A program made the translations under genes and the position numbers. 64,000 nt of DNA from CAXBDP01 sp963974465 (GTDB lineage: Bacteria; Bacteroidota; Bacteroidia; Cytophagales; Cyclobacteriaceae), in assembly GCA_049340005.1 (NCBI GenBank), contig JBMPIY010000002.1; one strand, written 5' to 3'. Each line of letters begins with the position of its first letter. Within the stretch, counting starts at the first letter, position 1. Of the stretch, positions 38,268 to 45,044 are shown in pieces. The notes under the pieces are model-generated. The model saw only the letters and a list, made by a program, of their open reading frames with translations. It had not been told where the DNA came from and did not search any database.

Positions 38268-38300
38268 AAAGCCCTGGCAAATTTGTCAGGGCTTTTGTTT
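38268..38300. terminator. Bidirectional terminator
   Basis: An AAAGCCCTG/CAGGGCTTT stem sits between the convergent CHRD and DUF6249 genes, with T residues on the plus side and A residues on the other. Confidence 0.85.
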
Positions 38301-38301
38301 T

Positions 38302-38622
38302 TTACTCTTTATTCTGTTTTTGCTCTAAGAAATAAGCAAGCAATAAACCTAAACCGCCAAAAATAATGGTTGTTGCTACTGTCACTTGTTCATCTAAATC
38401 AGTAGTTTCAACTATAAGGTATCCTATCAAAATACCAAAACCTACACCAATAGCTAACAAAGCAAAACGTAAGACCCCAGAAGATTTCTCCGGCTTAGGC
38501 ACGTTCGGGTCAAGGCCTTTATCAATCATTGCCATGCGTTCGTCATTTTCGTACTTGCGTAGAAAAATAACCATCGTAAACACAGCGATACCAAGAATAA
38601 TGGGAATAAATAGCGGGCTCAT
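38302..38622 (-). CDS. DUF6249-like small membrane protein
   Basis: This 106-residue protein has an N-terminal membrane span (about 3-21), a conserved cytoplasmic stretch (RKYENDERMAMIDKGLDP), and two further spans (about 50-68 and 80-97). The order and the MAMIDKGLDP motif match Bacteroidota DUF6249 proteins, which usually lie beside ECF sigma factor genes, as here. The function is unknown. It diverges from the sigma factor gene at 38735. Confidence 0.8.
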   Translation of the reverse strand: MSPLFIPIILGIAVFTMVIFLRKYENDERMAMIDKGLDPNVPKPEKSSGVLRFALLAIGVGFGILIGYLIVETTDLDEQVTVATTIIFGGLGLLLAYFLEQKQNKE

Positions 38623-38734
38623 AATTTTAAATTTGTTGTACTGCTAGGATGCAAGTTTCTCTTAATGGTTACACAAGTGTTCAAAATATTTATTTCGGCA
38701 CAATTTTGTAACTTTTCAAAAATAACTGCATCAC

Positions 38735-39298
38735 ATGGGTAATTCCATGATCATTAGTGACCAAGAGATAATCGAAAAAATATGTAGTGGAGATAATGAG
38801 GCTTTTAGAATACTAATTAAGCGTTATCAAAACTTTGCATTTACTATCGCCGTGAGAGTAACAGGCGACGCTATGGAAGCTGAAGAAGTGGTGCAAGATT
38901 CGTTTTTGAAAGCGCATCAATCCTTATTGAAATTCCGTGGCGATTCGAAATTTTCTACCTGGCTTTATCGAATAGTGATGAACTTCGCATTGAGTAGAAA
39001 AAGAAAAAATATACTCAGTACGACTTCCTTAGAATTGCAGCATTTGGAATTTGAGGACTTCATTCCAGATTCTGAAAAAAGTGAAAAAGAAATTTTGGTA
39101 AATCAAGCGATTGGAATGCTCAATCCAAAGGACGCGGGAATCATCACACTCTATTATATGGATGAAATGAGCTTAGAAGAAATTGGAGTGATAATGGACT
39201 TGAGCCCTAGCAATGCTAAAGTGAGTATTTTTAGAGCCAGAAAACGACTTGGGCAAATCTTGAAGGAATTATTTGAGAAAAAAGGATTGCATGTATGA
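38735..39298 (+). CDS. ECF-type RNA polymerase sigma factor
   Basis: The 187-residue protein has region 2 (LIKRYQNFAFTIAVRVTG, then AEEVVQDSFLKAHQSL, FSTWLYRIVMNFALSRKR) and region 4 (LYYMDEMSLEEIGVIMDLSPSNAKVSIFRARKRL). It overlaps the next small membrane gene by 4 bp, which probably encodes its anti-sigma factor. Its regulon cannot be read from the window. Confidence 0.92.
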   Translation: MGNSMIISDQEIIEKICSGDNEAFRILIKRYQNFAFTIAVRVTGDAMEAEEVVQDSFLKAHQSLLKFRGDSKFSTWLYRIVMNFALSRKRKNILSTTSLELQHLEFEDFIPDSEKSEKEILVNQAIGMLNPKDAGIITLYYMDEMSLEEIGVIMDLSPSNAKVSIFRARKRLGQILKELFEKKGLHV

Positions 39299-39705
39299 GT
39301 AAGAAAGAAAATATAGAAATGGAACAATGGGATGATTTGCTAAAAAGCTCAATTAGAAAAAATGCACCCTCTCACTTGGAAGATGGCATTATGGACAAAC
39401 TACCAACAGCGGCCAATTCCAATGTTAAAATCAAACGTAGGTCCTTAAATTTACCTTTGCTTTTTGCGGGAGGTATTTCTGTGTTGACTGCAATACTTTG
39501 GCTGATTTCATTTTCAACCAATTCTGACTACTCCTTTACTATTCCAGATCAATTTGATTTCACTGATTCGTTACAATCATTCTTCCAACATATAGACCTC
39601 GGCTTAGATGTCTCCGTTCTCAGCTTTGCGATGCTTGCCATAGCAGGCTTGTTTACAATAGATTATATTTTCCAAAGCCTCTATCGTAAAAAGCGATTCT
39701 ATTAA
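39295..39705 (+). CDS. Putative anti-sigma membrane protein
   Basis: This 136-residue protein has a short N-terminal cytoplasmic helix region (MEQWDDLLKSSIRKNAPSHLE, about 9-29), a first span (about 50-68) and a second span (about 103-122). It starts inside the end of the sigma factor gene (4-bp overlap). Size, topology and position suggest an anti-sigma factor or its accessory, but no zinc-binding HxxxCxxC motif is present. Assignment is by context. Confidence 0.68.
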   Translation: MSKKENIEMEQWDDLLKSSIRKNAPSHLEDGIMDKLPTAANSNVKIKRRSLNLPLLFAGGISVLTAILWLISFSTNSDYSFTIPDQFDFTDSLQSFFQHIDLGLDVSVLSFAMLAIAGLFTIDYIFQSLYRKKRFY

Positions 39706-40114
39706 CAGGTCAGAGTCTTTAAAAACGAAAAATTTAATCCAAAAGCTGTCGCCGGCCGGTACACGTGCGTCAGCATTAGAAGCCCTTTGCGTAAATCTTT
39801 TTGCTCATTGCGGTTCTAAAAAATGAAGAATTTAAACGCGGAGATCCGCAAAGTGAAGACGCAAAGACCGCAGAAAAAAACCTTTACGGCTCTCTGCGTA
39901 AATCTCTGCGCTCATTGCGGTTCTAAAAAATGAAGAATTTAAACGCAGAGATCCGCAAAGTGAAGACGCTGAGGCCGCAAAAAAAAACACCTTTGCGGCA
40001 CTTTGCGTAAATCTCTGCGCTCATTGCGGTTCCGAAAAAATCAATACAAAACAAAATGAACCTTACCACATGGGTAAATTGTTTATTTTTGCTGATTAGA
40101 TCGACATATTTCCT
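39706..40114. other. Gene-free stretch with tandem repeat array
   Basis: The 409-bp interval between the anti-sigma gene and mltG is mostly the array at 39783-40032. Near its right end, TATTTTTG at 40084-40091 fits a -7 element for mltG, without a clear -33 box. I see no ORF. Confidence 0.65.
39783..40032. repeat. Tandem repeat array, period about 108 bp
   Basis: Copies of TTTGCGTAAATC(T) begin near 39786, 39893 and 40002 (spacing 107 and 109 bp). Each is followed by TGCTCATTGCGGTTC, then AAAAAATGAAGAATTTAAACG, GAGATCCGCAAAGTGAAGACGC in the first two units. The third copy stops after GCGGTTC. Inverted arms (GCGTAAATC against CGCAGAGATC-type words) suggest hairpins. Confidence 0.85.
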
Positions 40115-41173
40115 GTGAAAGCACCAGACAAAGAACCTTCTCTAAGACGTAAAATTTTTGTAGTTGGCCTCATCATCTTTTCGATGATTATGACCACAGG
40201 CCTATTCTACGGCTACCAAATCGTAAAAACGCCCAATGTATTGGTAGATAAGCAGCCTCAAGTAATTTTGATTCCAAGCGGTGCTGACTTCAAGCAAGTG
40301 CAAAACTTGCTCTATGATGAAGACATCGTGCAGGACTTGGTCACCTTTAGCCTCGTTGCCAAATGGATGGATTATGACCAATTGGTGAAGCCCGGCCTTT
40401 ATCAGCTGGAAAGCAACATGACTAATATCGAAACGGTACGATTGCTAAGATCGGGGGCACAAATACCCACCCGCATCACTTTCAACAATATCCGCACATT
40501 AGAAGAACTTGCCGGTAAAATCACCAAAGGTATAGAAGTCGATAGTCTTTCTTTTTTGACCCGAATCAAGCAACCCGAAGTTTGGCAGAAGTACGATTTT
40601 GAAGAGGAGGATTTTATCAGCATGTTTATCCCAAATACCTACGAAGTGTATTGGACCACCACTAGTGATGAGCTGCTCGACAGGATGCATCGTGAATACA
40701 AGAATTTCTGGACCGAAAACCGAATAGCCAAAGCCAAGGCATTAGATATGGAGCCAAATGAAGTAATTACCCTAGCTTCCATAGTAAATGCCGAATCACA
40801 AAAACGTGACGAGAGCCCAACGATTGCAGGCTTGTATTTGAATAGACTAAAAAGAGGAATTCCGTTGCAAGCTGACCCTACGTTGGTATTTGCACATGGC
40901 GATTTTGAAATTAGGCGTGTACTCAATGTGCATAAAGAGATAGACTCGCCATACAATACCTATAAATATGCTGGTTTGCCTCCGGGGCCTATCAACCTCC
41001 CACCTGTATATGCGATCGATGCGGTTTTGAATCCCGAAGAGCATAATTATATTTATATGTGCGCCAAAGAAGATTTTTCGGGTTATCATAATTTTACCAA
41101 CAACTTAGGAGAACATCTCCGCAATGCACAACGCTATCAGGCGGCATTGAACCGCTCTCGAATTTACCAATAA
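40115..41173 (+). CDS. mltG: Endolytic transglycosylase MltG
   Basis: This 352-residue protein starts with GTG at 40115. It has an N-terminal membrane anchor (about 15-36), a LysM-like domain (about 45-110) and the YceG catalytic domain with ITLASIVNAESQKRDE, where the Glu at about residue 227 is the catalytic acid. The closing motif is PYNTYKYAGLPPGPI. It cleaves nascent peptidoglycan and probably ends glycan strand elongation. The next two genes follow closely. Confidence 0.93.
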   Translation: MKAPDKEPSLRRKIFVVGLIIFSMIMTTGLFYGYQIVKTPNVLVDKQPQVILIPSGADFKQVQNLLYDEDIVQDLVTFSLVAKWMDYDQLVKPGLYQLESNMTNIETVRLLRSGAQIPTRITFNNIRTLEELAGKITKGIEVDSLSFLTRIKQPEVWQKYDFEEEDFISMFIPNTYEVYWTTTSDELLDRMHREYKNFWTENRIAKAKALDMEPNEVITLASIVNAESQKRDESPTIAGLYLNRLKRGIPLQADPTLVFAHGDFEIRRVLNVHKEIDSPYNTYKYAGLPPGPINLPPVYAIDAVLNPEEHNYIYMCAKEDFSGYHNFTNNLGEHLRNAQRYQAALNRSRIYQ

Positions 41174-41182
41174 ACCAACGGC

Positions 41183-41593
41183 ATGTTTGAAGCTACAGTA
41201 ACGTTAAGAATTCGCTATGCAGAAACGGACCAGATGGGATTTGCCTATTATGGCAACTATGCCACCTACTATGAAGTAGCGCGAGTGGAAGCTTTACGAG
41301 CTATGGGCTATTCGTACAAGGAAATTGAGGATGAAGGAATCCTGATGCCGGTGTTGGAAAACTATTCGAAGTTTCATTTACCCGCTCGCTACGATGAGCT
41401 TATTACCATAAAAGTTTCCGTGCCCAAGATGCCAGGCGTAAAGTCTGTGTTTAAATACCTATTTTACAATGAAAATCAGGAGCTAATACACGAGGGCGAA
41501 ACGACTTTGGCCTTTATTAGCAAAGAAACAGGGAAACCATGCCGGCCACCTGCCAAATTGGTAGAGGTACTGAAGCCATTATATAATGACTAA
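41183..41593 (+). CDS. YbgC-type acyl-CoA thioesterase
   Basis: The product is 136 residues, a single hotdog domain. The characteristic ETDQMGFAYYGNYATYYEVARVEALR segment (about 14-38) gives the active-site Asp/Tyr region of 4-hydroxybenzoyl-CoA thioesterase-like proteins. The acyl-CoA substrate is not known; in other bacteria relatives work with the Tol-Pal system. It is 9 bp after mltG and overlaps yihY by 8 bp. Confidence 0.88.
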   Translation: MFEATVTLRIRYAETDQMGFAYYGNYATYYEVARVEALRAMGYSYKEIEDEGILMPVLENYSKFHLPARYDELITIKVSVPKMPGVKSVFKYLFYNENQELIHEGETTLAFISKETGKPCRPPAKLVEVLKPLYND

Positions 41594-42551
41594 TTTAATC
41601 GAGAAGATAAAATCATCAAAAATCATAACCAATAGCATCAGCTACTTGGAGAGGATCGAGGTGGTGAAAGATACCTTCTCGATGTATCAATTTCTAAAGC
41701 TTTTTATTCGCAAACTCAGCAAAGACGATATTTGGGAAAAGGCTAATGCTATTGCGTTCAATTTCACGCTTTCCCTATTTCCGGCAATCATTTTCTTGTT
41801 CACGCTTATTCCTTATATCCAGTATTTCTATGAGCCATTAAGTCAGCAAGCAATTTTAGATTTCTTGAAAGAAGTATTTCCGGCAAGTGTATATGAATTT
41901 ACCAGTCAGACAATAGAAGATATTGTGGCAAACTCGCGTGGTGATTTATTGACGATTGGTTTTTTGACTTCTACATTCTTGGCTACAAATGGCACCATGT
42001 CCATTATCAAAGCATTCAACGCCTGCTATCAAACGCGGGAGGTTAGGGGCTTTTTGAAAACACGGCTGATGGCTGCTGGCCTTACCGGCGTGTTAGCATT
42101 CACCTTGTTTTTGGCTATTATCCTACTTACAGTGGGTGAAGCTGTAATTAATTATGTATATCCAGAAAACTTGTTTGACACAAGCTATATCATATACTTG
42201 ATTTATCTATTGCGCTTTATTGTCATTTTTGTGGTATTCTTATTTGCCATTGCCACCCTATATTATTTTGCTCCTGCCATTCACGACAGATGGCATTTCT
42301 TTAGCTGGGGAGCTGTATTAGCAGCGCTATTGAGTGTTCTTGCTTCATTAGGGTTCTCACTTTACATCAACAATTTCGGCACTTACAACAAGCTGTATGG
42401 CTCCATTGGTGCCTTAATAGCGGTGATGGTCTGGTTCTATATAGTTGCAGTGATAATCCTGCTGGGCTTTGAATTAAATGCCACTCTAGACCGCGCTAAA
42501 GTGATCAGCAACAATAGCGATGGAGATGATCAAGAAATTATTACGATTTAG
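41586..42551 (+). CDS. YihY/BrkB family membrane protein
   Basis: This 321-residue protein belongs to the family once called ribonuclease BN. It has six membrane spans (starting near 60-80, 130-150, 160-185, 200-222, 230-255, 270-292), with the motif KANAIAFNFTLSLFPAIIFLFTLIPY in the first and GSIGALIAVMVWFYIVAVIILLGFELNA at the end. The family seems to act in lipid or envelope processes; its earlier RNase assignment is wrong by current knowledge. It ends just before the tRNA promoter. Confidence 0.9.
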   Translation: MTNLIEKIKSSKIITNSISYLERIEVVKDTFSMYQFLKLFIRKLSKDDIWEKANAIAFNFTLSLFPAIIFLFTLIPYIQYFYEPLSQQAILDFLKEVFPASVYEFTSQTIEDIVANSRGDLLTIGFLTSTFLATNGTMSIIKAFNACYQTREVRGFLKTRLMAAGLTGVLAFTLFLAIILLTVGEAVINYVYPENLFDTSYIIYLIYLLRFIVIFVVFLFAIATLYYFAPAIHDRWHFFSWGAVLAALLSVLASLGFSLYINNFGTYNKLYGSIGALIAVMVWFYIVAVIILLGFELNATLDRAKVISNNSDGDDQEIITI

Positions 42552-42553
42552 TA

Positions 42554-42583
42554 TTGTCTTCTTTAAAATTTCTACTACATTTG
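42554..42583 (+). promoter_or_regulatory. Bacteroidota-type promoter of tRNA-Ser
   Basis: TTG at 42554-42556, a 19-bp spacer and TACATTTG at 42576-42583 match the consensus. The tRNA begins 23 bp further on. Confidence 0.72.
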
Positions 42584-42606
42584 CAGCTCGAAATTCTGCA
42601 AAACAC

Positions 42607-42691
42607 AGAGGAGTGGCAGAGTGGTCGAATGCGGCGGTCTTGAAAACCGTTGTACCGCAAGGTACCGGGGGTTCGAATCCCTCCTCCTCTG
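42607..42691 (+). tRNA. tRNA-Ser(UGA)
   Basis: The acceptor arms AGAGGAG (42607-42613) and CTCCTCT (42684-42690) pair perfectly. The D arm begins with GC AGAGTGGTCGAAT GC, the anticodon loop is CTTGAAA (anticodon TGA, reads UCA), a long variable arm (about 14 nt, class II) follows, and the T loop is TTCGAAT. The discriminator is G at 42691; CCA is not directly encoded there. Defence genes begin 200 bp downstream, so this tRNA gene may be an insertion site for the island. Confidence 0.96.
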
Positions 42692-42700
42692 CACCAATGA

Positions 42701-42735
42701 AAAACCCTACTAGATTTCAGTAGGGTTTTTTTTTA
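42701..42735 (+). terminator. Intrinsic terminator of tRNA-Ser
   Basis: An AAAACCCTACT/AGTAGGGTTTT stem with a 6-nt loop is followed by a long T tract. Confidence 0.92.
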
Positions 42736-42886
42736 AAAGCGAACATTCTTGAGAATTCCTTAAAATTTAACATATTACTTTATTTTTATTGAATTTGCAT
42801 TCGTTAATTTTCAAACCTCAATTATTCAAATTCCCATCCTCATCACTGCCTGTTGGAATACCATACTTTATATCTATTTGGTTTAC

Positions 42887-43369
42887 CTAATTTTTCAACA
42901 ACCTTAAATTTGAAGGGTAGTACTTCTTGATATCGATGCTAAAGTCCACCCAATATTGATAACAAGTTTCTACTCGATCCTTTACATCATCTGGTAAATA
43001 GACTTTGATCTGATAATAGACTTCCAAAACCGAATTGATAAACTCTAATTTAACTCCATCTGCGCCTAACTCTTTAGCAGCGATGTATATGCTTTTTATA
43101 TCCTCTATTTGTCTCTTATTCAAAGAATGGCGGTCGTAGTATCTTTTTAACCTTGTCAAGGTCATTCTACAGAATGCACTTTCAGTAAAATCGGTCTTCA
43201 AAAAAGTAAGTGTGTCTTTGAGATGTTTTTCTTCAGATAATTTCCTTAAAAATTCTTGCTCTCTAAAAATTTGTTCAATTTCTTTTCTGGGAGTCCAATG
43301 AAAACTTAATGGTTCTCTCTTGAATGCACTATCTGCTCTATATAACCATGTCCGCCGAATTGAAGCCAT
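42887..43369 (-). CDS. Helical protein of unknown family, last gene of the BREX-linked operon
   Basis: The 160-residue product is mostly alpha-helical and charged, with several Arg/Lys/Glu-rich helices (for example KEIEQIFREQEFLRKLSEEKH and TLTRLKRYYDRHSL) and aromatic-rich segments (YYQIKVYLPDD). There is no signal peptide and no recognised catalytic motif. It lies 24 bp after the DUF6642 gene on the same strand and is the last gene before the tRNA-Ser region. It may be a partner or immunity protein of that gene, but this is inference from position only. Confidence 0.6.
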   Translation of the reverse strand: MASIRRTWLYRADSAFKREPLSFHWTPRKEIEQIFREQEFLRKLSEEKHLKDTLTFLKTDFTESAFCRMTLTRLKRYYDRHSLNKRQIEDIKSIYIAAKELGADGVKLEFINSVLEVYYQIKVYLPDDVKDRVETCYQYWVDFSIDIKKYYPSNLRLLKN

Positions 43370-43393
43370 AATTGATTTTGCAGAATTAATTTA

Positions 43394-43975
43394 CTACTTG
43401 AAATTCGTACGTTCATTAATCTCCATCCTAAACTCTAGCTCTTTAGCAAGATGCTTGGTATCATCAAATATGGAAGATTTAATTTTACCCAAGCCCTTGG
43501 CATCTAGATTCTCCTGAGAAAAATGATAAAGCATTTGGATTTCAAATGCAGCTGATTGTAGCCAACTGACGGAAGATTTATAGCCGAGTACAGCTATAAT
43601 TTTTGTTTGCTCCATGAACTTTTGAAGAAGTCTTCTATCCACCCTCATTGTATCACAACTCCCAAAATAGATCACACAGCCTTCGCATTTTCCCCCTAGT
43701 AATTCAGCCAAATCATCAAGGGTAACTAATTCTTTCCCAACCTTAAACTCTCCCTTATCACCATGAAAAGCAATATTAAGAATTGGAAATTTTCTGTGAA
43801 AAGATTTTACTCTCCACCTTTTGATCGAAAATTCAAACTCCTCATAAGTACCGCACCTGTGATGGATGAAGGGTATTTTCCCCAAACGATGAACAAGATC
43901 TAAAATGGGTGAGACACTATATAAATCTCTGTGGTCTCCAAACCACATCCCCTCCAAGCAAAATATTCCATGCAT
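43394..43975 (-). CDS. DUF6642 family protein with caspase-like His/Cys pattern
   Basis: The protein has 193 residues. It begins HGIFCLEGMWFGD and shows the DUF6642 pattern. A beta strand ending in FHGD (His 71) and a second strand ending in YFGSCDT (Cys 107) are placed as the catalytic His and Cys strands are in caspase/CHAT-type proteases, followed by helices. The region (ILNIAFHGD...L..LAELLGGKC.GCVIYFGSC) is my basis for this proposal; the family has no proven activity. It lies 59 bp after the Mrr-like gene and before a helical gene, on the BREX strand. Confidence 0.6.
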   Translation of the reverse strand: MHGIFCLEGMWFGDHRDLYSVSPILDLVHRLGKIPFIHHRCGTYEEFEFSIKRWRVKSFHRKFPILNIAFHGDKGEFKVGKELVTLDDLAELLGGKCEGCVIYFGSCDTMRVDRRLLQKFMEQTKIIAVLGYKSSVSWLQSAAFEIQMLYHFSQENLDAKGLGKIKSSIFDDTKHLAKELEFRMEINERTNFK

Positions 43976-44034
43976 GGTATTATAAGTTAGTAAAAGAATA
44001 ACTGAATTCGATATAAGAATTATTTATAAACGAC

Positions 44035-45039
44035 TCATATTGGAAGTAGGGATTTCTTGAATTTTAACTTGTCAGCAAGATCATCTAAGTCATCATTATA
44101 CATTGAATCTATTACCTTATCATATTTTTCAATGAAGATTTCAATCAATTGCTCACCATCTATAAGGTTGATAGATTCTCTTTCTTTGTCGTTGGCACTC
44201 TCAGAAGCTTTCTTATTAAATTTCGACAGTGTAACAAAACAGCCTTGATAATCCTTTTTTAATGCTCCTCTAAAGTTTCGAATATCCTTTTCGCCTATTA
44301 AACCTTTATCATATCGCTTCACTTGTACTTGAAGATTTATAGAAGCAACACCCATTACATCTAACACACCTTCAAAGTCTATTCCTCCGTCACCAACTCT
44401 ACCAGTATCTTGTGTTGCTTCAAATCCGAGAGACTTTAATATATGGGCAACAAGCAATTCAAATTCCGTGTGACCTAACTCTAGAAACTTCTTTCTAATT
44501 AGCTCTATGCTACTTATTGTTGTCGTTACAATCATAGTAGTGTCAGTAGATTTTTTACCCCCATCAAGCAATCCAATTGCCATAAAAACTTCTTCGAAAG
44601 AAGAAACAGAAAAACAAGTCAAGGATGATTTTAAGGTATTTTGTAATGGCACAGAAAATTCATGGCGATCCAAATGTTCCTTTCGCCATTCAACTTTTTT
44701 ACGCCAACAATATCGAGAAGTATCATCTTTTTCAAAGTAAAAATCACTCGTAACTGATCCTATCAATAATTCATTATTGTTAAATGGAGTAATCACGATA
44801 TCTCCAATTTTAATATCATTAAGAAACCTATAAATCTGACCGACATTTTGATTTACCGTCATTTCTGCTTCATCCGAATAATCTTTCTTGTATATCTTTC
44901 TTATAGATTCCCGATCTGTAATATCAATAATTCCTTCAGGGTTATACCCAAACCAACCAATTCCTATATATCCATATTGCTTAAATGCATTTGTATATGT
45001 TCCATAATCAGCTCGCAAAACAAAAACTTTCTTTTTCAT
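44035..45039 (-). CDS. Mrr-type restriction endonuclease with N-terminal reader-like domain
   Basis: The 334-residue protein has an N-terminal domain (about 1-120) that starts VFVLRADYGTYTNAFKQYGYIGIGWF and resembles EVE/PUA-type or Mrr_N modules that recognise modified bases. The C-terminal half is an Mrr_cat nuclease: ELLVAHILKSLGFE (about 195-208), GDGGIDFEG with the catalytic Asp (about 217-224), and QVQVKRY (about 237-243), the D...QxK core of the PD-(D/E)xK fold. Such enzymes cut modified or foreign DNA. It starts 5 bp after brxL, so it is co-transcribed with BREX. Confidence 0.82.
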   Translation of the reverse strand: MKKKVFVLRADYGTYTNAFKQYGYIGIGWFGYNPEGIIDITDRESIRKIYKKDYSDEAEMTVNQNVGQIYRFLNDIKIGDIVITPFNNNELLIGSVTSDFYFEKDDTSRYCWRKKVEWRKEHLDRHEFSVPLQNTLKSSLTCFSVSSFEEVFMAIGLLDGGKKSTDTTMIVTTTISSIELIRKKFLELGHTEFELLVAHILKSLGFEATQDTGRVGDGGIDFEGVLDVMGVASINLQVQVKRYDKGLIGEKDIRNFRGALKKDYQGCFVTLSKFNKKASESANDKERESINLIDGEQLIEIFIEKYDKVIDSMYNDDLDDLADKLKFKKSLLPI

Positions 45040-45044
45040 TATTT

